From assembly GCA_963816535.1 (NCBI GenBank), contig CAWFKW010000001.1, forward strand, positions 248,001-312,000: 64,000 nt of DNA. Reading direction: 5' to 3'. The translations under genes and the position numbers were made by a program. This document shows positions 44,336-52,378 of this stretch, in pieces. Source of the DNA: CAWFKW01 sp963816535. Lineage in GTDB: Bacteria; Bacteroidota; Ignavibacteria; Tepidaquicellales; OLB5. How positions within the stretch are numbered: position 1 is the stretch's first letter; each line of letters begins with the position of its first letter. Below the pieces are notes generated by a model. The model did no database searches, was not told the DNA's origin, and saw nothing but the letters and a program-made list of their open reading frames with translations.

Positions 44336-46366
44336 TTGAGAGGACTTTCAGAGAGTATATTGAAATACGCGGCATGGTTGATCCTTTTGATTTGTCTGTC
44401 TTACTCTTATCAGCTCCATGCTCAGGATTCTGTAAAAACCATCAGGATATCAAATGCACAGGATACTTCTAAAACCAAAGCGCGGAAAGACTCGCTTTCA
44501 AAGCCGATAAACTTTTTAACCTTGAAAAGCGGCCTACAGTATCTGAACCGGGTACGGCCCGATACTTTAACCCGTAACAGGTTTTTATGGTACCCACTGA
44601 AATCAATCGAAGAAGTATTTAACTTTATCCCCGGTTATTTTCTTAAGTATATAGATGTAGGGCAGCGCCAGAATATAGATTATGACGCTATGGATGGTCC
44701 TAATACCGGCGTTTTCAGGTTCGGAAGGCCGATAAATGACCTGATAGACGGGACCTTTGACCTGAATATATTATCCAGAAATGAGATTGACCAGATCGAG
44801 TTAAGCGATGGATTCGGGAACTTCCCTTACGATTTTTCAAACGGAATAAATATTTTGCAGAGGCAGCTTTCCCGGACAACCCCATATTCTGAAATCAGTT
44901 ATTGGCAGGACCGTTATAACAACCTGTATCTTGACGCAAATTTTCACCAGAATTTTTTCAGAAAGCTGAATTTTAATTTCGGGATTACAAAACATTCATA
45001 CGACGGGGAATATACTAATTCCGATTTTGATAAATGGCTTGGCCGATTCAATTTTAATTTTGCGTTTTCAAACAAAGTTAACGCTTTCCTATACACGAAT
45101 TACTCGCGGATACAGAGAGGGCTGAACGGCGGAATAAATCCGGATACGGTAGACATAAATAATACAAGCGTGATCTTTGACGTCACACAGGCCATTGTGA
45201 GGAACTCAGATGCATATGAGATCCGCGAAAGATTTGATATTGATGCGGGCTTAATGGCTTTAACAGGAAAAGACAGCGTTTCGTTTGCGAAGCTCCAGTT
45301 TTTCGAGAGCGATGCGTTCAGAAAGTATGCCGACGAAGAAAACCGGCCGAACCCAAACGGGATATTACTATATGATAATTCTCACTGGATAAATTACGGG
45401 GCAAAGGTTCAGAACCTGTATAATTTCAGGCTATCTAATCAGGCGGAATTGATATCCAACACAGAAGGAGAACTTGACCTGGACCTTGTGCATACAAATT
45501 ACGGCCCTATAACGCGTTCTTCAAGAATATTCCTGTTCCAGGGCGCAGGGCTAAATTACAGGAACCTTGAACTGAACGCTTTCCTGAAGGGATTTGCGTA
45601 TGAATATTACCGAAGCAAATTTGAAACTAATTACGGGTTGAATGCGCGTTACAAAATTATTTCTGACAGTGTTGAAGAGCTTGGACTTGGCGCTTCATAC
45701 CAAAGAACGGTTAAACTGCCGTCATACCAGCAGTTTTTCTTTAACGCGTATCCTCAAAGGACGGAGCGTCAGGAGTTAAAAGTGGGGGCAGACGGGAGGC
45801 TTACGTTGGGCAGGGTAAATTTGAGCTTTTACAGTAATAAGGCAAATTACTTTGATTCGTATTCGGTTCAGCTAAACCAGTCAACTTCAACAGGTTTTAC
45901 AGCTTCTGAATTTATGAGGCTGTTTAAGTTCGATGTAGAGGGAACATACGCTCAGATTTTGAGCCAATCGGTCACCGGCGCTGCGAACACCGGCCTGCTG
46001 GCGCAGGAGCCTAAGTACAGCGGCAACATATCTGTTTCATGGCATGACATGGCATTTAAGAACAGGCTTGAGTATAAGATCGGGCTGACATCGAGAATGT
46101 GGAGCGCTTACAATGCGGATTTTTACAATGGGCTGTTTAACACATTCAGCGCTTCGCTTCCCAATGGCGAAAAAGTTCAGATACCCTCTAACGGAACGCT
46201 GGATTTTTACATCATTGCTAAAATAGATAAAGCTGTTTTCGGTTTAACGCTTGAAAATATTCTGAACAGAATAATATTTACGACCGGTGTGTATCCTTAC
46301 ATGAACAGGGGAGGGCTGGCTAATGTGATATCAAGATTTAATATTACCTGGTATTTCCTCAATTAA
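44336..46366 (+). CDS. TonB-receptor-like outer-membrane protein
   Basis: This 676-residue protein has a signal peptide (through HAQ, about residue 30). A plug-like segment follows (SIEEVFNFIPGYFLKYIDVGQRQNI...NEIDQIELSDGFGNFPYDFSNG), then a barrel domain rich in alternating aromatic strands, ending in WYFLN with the terminal aromatic expected for barrel insertion. Compared with usual TonB receptors the plug is shortened and no TonB box or carboxypeptidase-like domain is evident. It may therefore be a porin-like relative; substrate unknown. The start is TTG, chosen because the signal peptide follows directly. Its last 36 bp overlap the end of the convergent glycosyltransferase gene, which is unusual. 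Confidence 0.72.
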   Translation: MRGLSESILKYAAWLILLICLSYSYQLHAQDSVKTIRISNAQDTSKTKARKDSLSKPINFLTLKSGLQYLNRVRPDTLTRNRFLWYPLKSIEEVFNFIPGYFLKYIDVGQRQNIDYDAMDGPNTGVFRFGRPINDLIDGTFDLNILSRNEIDQIELSDGFGNFPYDFSNGINILQRQLSRTTPYSEISYWQDRYNNLYLDANFHQNFFRKLNFNFGITKHSYDGEYTNSDFDKWLGRFNFNFAFSNKVNAFLYTNYSRIQRGLNGGINPDTVDINNTSVIFDVTQAIVRNSDAYEIRERFDIDAGLMALTGKDSVSFAKLQFFESDAFRKYADEENRPNPNGILLYDNSHWINYGAKVQNLYNFRLSNQAELISNTEGELDLDLVHTNYGPITRSSRIFLFQGAGLNYRNLELNAFLKGFAYEYYRSKFETNYGLNARYKIISDSVEELGLGASYQRTVKLPSYQQFFFNAYPQRTERQELKVGADGRLTLGRVNLSFYSNKANYFDSYSVQLNQSTSTGFTASEFMRLFKFDVEGTYAQILSQSVTGAANTGLLAQEPKYSGNISVSWHDMAFKNRLEYKIGLTSRMWSAYNADFYNGLFNTFSASLPNGEKVQIPSNGTLDFYIIAKIDKAVFGLTLENILNRIIFTTGVYPYMNRGGLANVISRFNITWYFLN

Positions 46367-47410
46367 CCTCCTGCATGCCTCAAAAACCTCATCTACTCCA
46401 ATAGTTTTGATGCACTTAAACTCATCGGCTCCGCTGTAAATGCAATTTACGGGTTTTGGAGAATTAAAGAAGCAGGGACTGCAATCTAATTCTTTTCTTA
46501 CAATAATATTTTTTGTTTTCCAGGGGCGGAGCTCGCAGAAATTTGTGTAACCGAAAATCGCGACAGTCGGTATTTTTAGCGCCGCTGCAATATGCATGAG
46601 GGCTGCGTCGTTTGAGACAAATAAACAGCACTTGCTCATCAAAGCGATGCTTTGCATAATGTTAGTTTCATCCGGGATAAGGGCATAATCCGGCGCTTTG
46701 CTTCTTATGGATTCGTTAATGTCCTTTTCCGTTCCGAAAAGCAGGATTTTGGATCCGTAATCTTTGCCAAGCCGGTTTGCAATCTCAGCGAACTTATCAA
46801 CCGCCCATCTTTTGTTTATGTGCCCTTTGAATGTGGCTGAACCTGCATGAAAACCAATCAATTTATTCTTTTTTATTTCGTTTTTTGAAATGTAACTTTC
46901 GGCGAAGCTATTTTCATCGTCTTTCAAAAAGATGTCATACCCGCCAAGTTCATTTTCACCTGCATTTGGAGCAATTAATTTAATCAGCTCAAAATTCTCC
47001 ACTACATTATGCTCATCTTTTACTTCCAGGGCAAGCATATTATTAAGGAAATCGAAATTTGAAGAAGAATAATGATTATATTTTGTACCTATCCGCCTTT
47101 TTGCCCCAAGCATGCGGTTAACGATATTATACTCGCGCCTGTTTGAGGGGTAGACGTTCAAAGAAACGTCGTACCTGTTTTTTCTGAGAGCGATGACCTG
47201 TTTGAATGATTTAAAAGCGGATTGATTAAGAAAGTCGATGAAATAAATTCTGTTTATGGCGGGATTTCTTTTGTAAATACACTCAACGGCTTTAAACATT
47301 ACCATCATATCAATCTCCGCGTCAGGCAAATATTTCTTCAGAACCTTCAGCGCCGGAGAAAACATTACCGCATCACCGATTCCCGATAACGCGTTTATAA
47401 TAATTTTCAT
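46331..47410 (-). CDS. Glycosyltransferase family 9 (heptosyltransferase-like)
   Basis: This 359-residue GT-B enzyme has N-terminal INALSGIGDAVMFSPAL (the GT9 G-D-x-x-x-x-P signature) and C-terminal donor-binding motifs GFHAGSATFKGHINKRW and VSNDAALMHIAAALKIPTVAIFG. Known family role: transfer of ADP-heptose to lipopolysaccharide core on the cytoplasmic face. The C-terminus has cysteine motifs (DCSPCFFNSPKPVNCIY) seen in this group. It is the downstream partner of the methyltransferase gene (1-nt gap) in a surface-glycan operon, and HldD, which makes ADP-heptose, is encoded at 56356. Its 3' end overlaps the convergent TonB-like gene by 36 bp. Confidence 0.88.
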   Translation of the reverse strand: MKIIINALSGIGDAVMFSPALKVLKKYLPDAEIDMMVMFKAVECIYKRNPAINRIYFIDFLNQSAFKSFKQVIALRKNRYDVSLNVYPSNRREYNIVNRMLGAKRRIGTKYNHYSSSNFDFLNNMLALEVKDEHNVVENFELIKLIAPNAGENELGGYDIFLKDDENSFAESYISKNEIKKNKLIGFHAGSATFKGHINKRWAVDKFAEIANRLGKDYGSKILLFGTEKDINESIRSKAPDYALIPDETNIMQSIALMSKCCLFVSNDAALMHIAAALKIPTVAIFGYTNFCELRPWKTKNIIVRKELDCSPCFFNSPKPVNCIYSGADEFKCIKTIGVDEVFEACRRLIEEIPGNIKS

Positions 47411-47411
47411 C

Positions 47412-48089
47412 TTAATGTTTCTTTATTACAAGAAGATATTTGTCGTTGAAATCGGTTTTTGATATGACTTCAGCGCCCTCGCCGTAAACTTTGAGATACC
47501 AATCCAAACCTCGGGGCTTTTCTATACGGTTTAGCCTAAGCTTGTTTGAAAGGTAGATGTTCTTCGCAGGGTCCCACATGGTTATAATCAGAAACGCCCC
47601 TGATTTCAGAGATTTCCACAGATTATCCATAGCCCTTTTAAAGCGGTCATCGTCGGTTATATGCTGAGTAACGTCTATCATAACTCCAATGTCAAATGTA
47701 TTTTCAGTAAGCATAACCTCGCTTACATCGCCCTGTATAAAACTATATTCCGGGTACATTTTTTTCAAATTTGTGATAGATATTTCTGCAATGTCATTAC
47801 CAGTGTAATGTTTGGCGCCAAGCCCCTTCAGGTATTCCGTCCAGTAACCGACTCCGCAGCCAATCTCAACAATATTTACCGAGCCATCTATGGCAACTCC
47901 GGCTTTTTGCATTTCCTCGCTTACAATCCTTTTCTTTTCTTCGTACATCTTCAGATTTTCTTCATTGCTCATCCTGAAGTGGCCAACGCCTTTTAAATCA
48001 AATGAATCGGTAAGCATTTCATTCCAGAAAGTCTTAGGCCTGTAATGAAACAGCATTTTGAAATATATTTTTAAATTTTTAAAAGGCAT
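47412..48089 (-). CDS. Class I SAM-dependent methyltransferase
   Basis: This 225-residue enzyme has motif I VEIGCGVGYWT (about residues 74-84), motif II acidic residue in YTGNDIAE and motif III DVSEVMLTENTFDIGVMIDVTQH, a complete Rossmann-type SAM-binding set. The substrate is not predictable. Its position immediately before the GT9 gene and close to other glycan genes suggests methylation of a sugar, lipid or quinone-like intermediate. The N-terminus (MPFKNLKIYFKMLFHYRPK) is basic and aromatic and could associate with the membrane. The start is ATG. A pair of short REP hairpins precedes it. Confidence 0.87.
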   Translation of the reverse strand: MPFKNLKIYFKMLFHYRPKTFWNEMLTDSFDLKGVGHFRMSNEENLKMYEEKKRIVSEEMQKAGVAIDGSVNIVEIGCGVGYWTEYLKGLGAKHYTGNDIAEISITNLKKMYPEYSFIQGDVSEVMLTENTFDIGVMIDVTQHITDDDRFKRAMDNLWKSLKSGAFLIITMWDPAKNIYLSNKLRLNRIEKPRGLDWYLKVYGEGAEVISKTDFNDKYLLVIKKH

Positions 48090-48152
48090 AATTAATTAAT
48101 TGTTCATGTTTACCAGCTAGTTTTCCGCGGAAGCGGGAATCTAATTATATGT

Positions 48153-48213
48153 CGCTCCTAACGGAGCTATATTATTATATCAAATGCTAGAAATATGCCG
48201 CTCCTAACGGAGC
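48153..48213. repeat. Two short REP-like hairpins
   Basis: CGCTCC-TAAC-GGAGCT occurs at 48153-48168 and 48199-48214 in otherwise A/T-rich sequence between the methyltransferase and prenyltransferase genes. The stem-loop layout (GCTCC-TAAC-GGAGC) parallels the RAYT-linked REP units at 19023. Confidence 0.8.
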
Positions 48214-48256
48214 TAAGAAATATGAAGAAATCTCTGTGCATTTTAATTGAGACCAT

Positions 48257-49189
48257 CTATTTAGTCTCAATTTTATATTGCGGGTCAAAAGCCTGCGCCA
48301 GCCACGGAAGCTGAACGAAAATCAATATTATAAAAACTATAAGCAGCAGGAAACACAGCGCCACAAGTTTCTTTTGTTTATAAAGTGTTTCAGGGTACTG
48401 TACAGGACTGTCCGGCAGGAAACCAATCCGCATATATTCGCTTATAAGAGCTGCGAGAATCGGGATCAGGAGGATAAATTCAAACCTGTACCTTATCAGA
48501 AATACCGCTGAAGTAAAGGAAAATAATGATGCGTAGAAAACAATGCTTATTAAAAGCTTGCTTTCTGTGTACTTGCTGAGCGATTTACGGTATATTTTGA
48601 TAGTTTCGTTGTCGGCAATAAACCTTATTTCGCCAAATCTCTTTGTTGCCATAAAGAACGCGCCTATCATCCAGTACGCCGTAATTATAGATAGAGGCGG
48701 CACAACCGCGCTGGTTATTATGAACCAGCCCAGCGCCAGCCTTATAGGGTTATTTATCGATTCGCTGATTACGTCGAGATAAACTATGTCCTTTGTCCTG
48801 AACGGCCGCACATTGTAGAGAAATCCCATCAATAGCAGGAGCGCATTGGCGAGAAAGAAGTACAGATTGATCTGATACGAGAGCGCCAGCCCGGCGATTA
48901 TTAAGATTACATATTGAAGATAAGCATATTTCGGTTTGATAAGTCCGGCTGCTGCCGGCCTGTCTTTCTTAACCGGGTGTTCCCTGTCATACGGCGCATC
49001 CAGCAATTCATTGATCGTATAATTTGCCGAGGCTATCAAACAGGTGGCCAGCACGCCGATGATTATCTTTATGAGCAGCGCCGCGTCAAAATGCACGTTA
49101 GTGAACAGAAGCGCAAGCGCCATACCGGGAATCATGAACACATTTTTGAACCAGTGATCCGGCCTTGCTATTTTTATGTAATTGATCAT
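48257..49189 (-). CDS. UbiA-family prenyltransferase, decaprenyl-phosphate phosphoribosyltransferase-like
   Basis: This 310-residue protein has eight or nine membrane spans. The first active-site motif NELLDAPYDREHPVKKDRPAAAG matches the N-x-x-x-D-x-x-x-D/HPxKxxRPxAAG signature typical of decaprenyl-phosphate phosphoribosyltransferases, and a second aspartate-containing motif follows (YLDVISESINNPIRLALGW). In mycobacteria such enzymes join phosphoribose to a polyprenyl phosphate on the way to a lipid-linked arabinose. A HAD phosphatase encoded 29 nt upstream would supply the dephosphorylation step. I chose the ATG at 49189, where MINYIKIARPDHWFKN fits the family; the frame extends six codons to a TTG. 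Other UbiA reactions remain possible. Confidence 0.82.
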   Translation of the reverse strand: MINYIKIARPDHWFKNVFMIPGMALALLFTNVHFDAALLIKIIIGVLATCLIASANYTINELLDAPYDREHPVKKDRPAAAGLIKPKYAYLQYVILIIAGLALSYQINLYFFLANALLLLMGFLYNVRPFRTKDIVYLDVISESINNPIRLALGWFIITSAVVPPLSIITAYWMIGAFFMATKRFGEIRFIADNETIKIYRKSLSKYTESKLLISIVFYASLFSFTSAVFLIRYRFEFILLIPILAALISEYMRIGFLPDSPVQYPETLYKQKKLVALCFLLLIVFIILIFVQLPWLAQAFDPQYKIETK

Positions 49190-49218
49190 TGCCTGTATTG
49201 TTTCCAATAACGCGGAAA

Positions 49219-49926
49219 CTATTGCCCTCTTAAATTTTTCATAATATATTTTTTCGCGCCTCTTAAAGACAGGCTCGACGGATGTTTTGAGCCTAACGAA
49301 AGTATTTTTCTGGGAAGAAGGTATGTCATCATCCCGACATCTGCAGCGCCTTTGAGGTCAAGCCGCTCCCTGTCTCCGATAAAAAGGATGTATTCAGGAT
49401 CAATCCCGAGTTTTTCTGCGACCTTCAAAAATCCCTTCTTATTTGGCTTAAATGCTTCTACATCAGGATCCACCGAGCTGACAAATCCGTCTATATAGTC
49501 ATAAACGCCCATTGCCTTGCATTTTTCGTGACATGGATAATCCGAAAATACGCCGATTCGTATCTCTTTTTTTTTTAGCAGGGCAAATGTCTCGTTTAGT
49601 CCGCTTCGCTTGCAAAACGGTATCAATCCAAGAGGTTTCCTGTATATCCAGTAATCGACAATAGCCCTGATCCGTTCCTTTTCAATACCTGTCGCGTTGC
49701 TTGTCATCTCGATCTGTTTTTCAGAAACGTTTGTTTGATTCTTATCATCTTTCCTGATGTCTTCAAGAGCCTTTCTGAACGCAGAGATAACCCTCATTGC
49801 CCGCACTGTGCTGGGGAAAAAGAAGATCAATCTTCCAATCAGCTCAAATACAATGATAACTCTGAGCAGTGCCTGCGAGTACATTGTTCCGTCAATATCG
49901 AACACAACGCCTTTTATCGGCTTCAA
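49219..49926 (-). CDS. HAD-superfamily phosphatase
   Basis: This 235-residue enzyme has the nucleophile motif VVFDIDGTMYS (Asp10, Asp12), motif II FSDYP, the lysine/acidic motifs FKPNKKGF and FIGDRERLDLKGA, and a helical cap (about 20-110). It is the likely partner of the UbiA-type enzyme downstream. In pathways of this type a phosphatase removes the 5-phosphate of the prenyl-phosphoryl-ribose. The start is TTG at 49926, overlapping the stop of the YfhO-like gene by 4 bp, so it is coupled to it. Substrate is inferred from the neighbourhood alone. Confidence 0.87.
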   Translation of the reverse strand: MKPIKGVVFDIDGTMYSQALLRVIIVFELIGRLIFFFPSTVRAMRVISAFRKALEDIRKDDKNQTNVSEKQIEMTSNATGIEKERIRAIVDYWIYRKPLGLIPFCKRSGLNETFALLKKKEIRIGVFSDYPCHEKCKAMGVYDYIDGFVSSVDPDVEAFKPNKKGFLKVAEKLGIDPEYILFIGDRERLDLKGAADVGMMTYLLPRKILSLGSKHPSSLSLRGAKKYIMKNLRGQ

Positions 49927-52283
49927 AATACCCTCTTATTCTTAAACGAAATTACGCCAATCGAGGCAAGAGTTAATAATACCATGAGCGCCGATAGTTT
50001 GGAATACGTATCGTATTTATCGGAATCATAAACAAATCTTATTGTGTGATGTCCCTTTTCAACATATACCGAGCGGAGGCTGTAATCAGTTCTGTATATT
50101 CCAGTTTCTTTCCCGTCAATGTACGCTTTCCACTCGGGATAATATATTTCGCTCAAAAACAGGAACCCGTTCTCTCCTGTCTCAACGTCAAGGCTGATAT
50201 TATTCAATCCGTACTCGGTGATGTTTACTTTGCTTGTGATATTATCAGCCGAGTCTCTCATCGAAGGAAGGTTCATATTCGGCGGCTGCTTTTCCAGAAC
50301 TAGAGTTTTCCTGTAATTGAATTCATCGCTTTCCATGTACTTCTTAATATCATCTTCTCCGGGAATTACTTTTACCCTGTAAAACATTTTGGCCCGCGGC
50401 AAATATGTTTCATTTGGGACCAAAGCCATCTGTTTTTTTGCGTTATCGACTTTTATTTTATACTTAACGTTCATCAGGTCAAATGTCTGCGTACTGTTTG
50501 AGTCAGGTTTGTTTGGCGGGAATTTTCGTTCCAGGGTGAGTACGTTGATACCCTCAAGCAGCTGAATTCTATCCAGCGCGCCCTGGTAGCGCTGGAAAAG
50601 CATGTTGCCGCCATCGCGCATGTTTATCCTGAATATTTCCGACACGCCTTCCTCTTTCATCTTATTTATTAATGCGGCATTTTGTTTGTACATTTCGGCG
50701 GGGTCAGAGCTGCCGTTATTCTGGTTAAACGCGAAAATGTAAATATCGATAACCATAATGGCAACAATAGCGGCGGAAAAAACATTGACGTTTATCTTAT
50801 CGTTCATATACATGTACATCGCCGCAATATACAGCGCAGATAACACAAAGAATATATTTACCTGCGAAGCTATCCATGAGCTTATTTCTGGGTTTGCTGC
50901 AAGCGGGAAAATGGACCTGAACAAACCGGCATTTCCCATAACAAACAATGCAGCCGCAACGGCGCCAAGCGAGAGCAGGTATTTGTTCGAAAAGAACGAA
51001 GCGAATTTCTTCTTATCCGTCATTACAGCGTTAAGCGAGTACGAGGCAAGCAGCGCCACGACAAAAACGAATATAAACATGCCGTGGGCGGGATTCCGGA
51101 ACCTGTTAAAAAGCGGAACGTAGTCAAAAAAGAGTTTCTGGACAAAAAAGTTTCCCCCAAACCCAAATAAAAGGGCCAGCAGCGCCGACATTGATAGAAA
51201 TAATACGGGCAGCCCGCTTATCTTTTTCCGGTAAGCCATGCGGAAAGCAGGGAACAAAAGTATGATGGCAAACAAAGTTACATATGTTGTAGATACGGTA
51301 TACATCCAGGCTCCTTCCTGGTGGCCGCCGCTTTTCTGAACGCTCCAGTAAGAAAGCTCTTTCGAATCCTGGTTCCAGTTAAAAGTGCCGAATATTTTCG
51401 GAACCAGCATCGTGAGCAGGTCATACGGATGAACCGATCCCTGTTTAGCGAACTCGTATCCTATATTTGTCCTCTCGGTGTTTTGCGAAAACTCGTTGGT
51501 TATGGTAAGCTGGACGGAGGCGGCTCCGAACGCTATTACTGAAAACACCGCAAACGCCGCGATGGATTTTTTGATGAAAGCAAAATCTTTTAATTTATAT
51601 CTTGAGTATATTCTTTGCAGAGTGAGCGCGCCTATAAATATCATAATAAAAAAATAAGACTGAGGGTATCCTGCGAAAATACAAACCGCCATAACAAGCC
51701 CGTTTACCAGGATGTAGTTCCACTTTCCTGTATTCTCAAACTTGAGGAACAGCAGGTATATGAGCGGAAGCCAGACGGCCGTTTCAAGAATATTCATGTG
51801 AATTACATGAAGAACGATAAAACTTGAATACGAAAACATCAGCGCAAAAATAAGCGAAGCAAAGTTGTTGAACTTAAGCTCCTTTCCAAGGAAATAAGCT
51901 GAAACTGAGACTATGAGAAAATGAATCAAGACCGAGATTTGTACTACAAGAGGCGAGAGCATGCCGCCCGAAACAAAAAACCTGAGCAGATAAGTTACAG
52001 GATAGAATACAGCAATTTGCGGGTCGGCTAAGAAGGGCATGCCTCCGAATGAGTAGGGGTTCCAGAACGGCATAATTCCGTTTGCAAGCGAAACCGCCGC
52101 CAGAACCTTGCCCGGGTAATAAACGTACGGGAAGTCGTCGTAAAGCCATGATGCGCCCGTAAGCAAATTTCTGAAAAGGAATATCCAGAATCCAAGCAAT
52201 ATTAACATGCATTTCCATGCGCTGAAAACTACATTAATATCTTTTATTCGTACTGAACTTTTTTTGGATTCCTTTTTTTTCAA
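49923..52283 (-). CDS. YfhO-family multi-span membrane protein (GT-C-like)
   Basis: This 786-residue protein has about 12-14 membrane spans followed by a soluble C-terminal domain of around 180 residues (GFLFLSEIYYPEWKAYIDGKETGIYRTDYSLRSVYV is the usual YfhO ending). The first loop after span 1 holds DDFPYVYYPGK, with acidic residues placed as in GT-C glycosyltransferases. Family role: polyprenyl-phosphate-sugar-dependent glycosylation outside the membrane, e.g. of lipoteichoic acid in Gram-positives; not established here. It is followed by the HAD and UbiA genes, which would make a lipid-linked pentose donor, and preceded by the DUF2723 gene. The start is TTG. Confidence 0.85.
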   Translation of the reverse strand: MKKKESKKSSVRIKDINVVFSAWKCMLILLGFWIFLFRNLLTGASWLYDDFPYVYYPGKVLAAVSLANGIMPFWNPYSFGGMPFLADPQIAVFYPVTYLLRFFVSGGMLSPLVVQISVLIHFLIVSVSAYFLGKELKFNNFASLIFALMFSYSSFIVLHVIHMNILETAVWLPLIYLLFLKFENTGKWNYILVNGLVMAVCIFAGYPQSYFFIMIFIGALTLQRIYSRYKLKDFAFIKKSIAAFAVFSVIAFGAASVQLTITNEFSQNTERTNIGYEFAKQGSVHPYDLLTMLVPKIFGTFNWNQDSKELSYWSVQKSGGHQEGAWMYTVSTTYVTLFAIILLFPAFRMAYRKKISGLPVLFLSMSALLALLFGFGGNFFVQKLFFDYVPLFNRFRNPAHGMFIFVFVVALLASYSLNAVMTDKKKFASFFSNKYLLSLGAVAAALFVMGNAGLFRSIFPLAANPEISSWIASQVNIFFVLSALYIAAMYMYMNDKINVNVFSAAIVAIMVIDIYIFAFNQNNGSSDPAEMYKQNAALINKMKEEGVSEIFRINMRDGGNMLFQRYQGALDRIQLLEGINVLTLERKFPPNKPDSNSTQTFDLMNVKYKIKVDNAKKQMALVPNETYLPRAKMFYRVKVIPGEDDIKKYMESDEFNYRKTLVLEKQPPNMNLPSMRDSADNITSKVNITEYGLNNISLDVETGENGFLFLSEIYYPEWKAYIDGKETGIYRTDYSLRSVYVEKGHHTIRFVYDSDKYDTYSKLSALMVLLTLASIGVISFKNKRVF

Positions 52284-52378
52284 CTGGTTCTTATTGAATC
52301 ATATGTTAACCTCTCCCCGTCCTATATGACAAACCTTCCTGAGAAGAGAGGGGATGGAAGTGAAAACAAATCTTTCGG

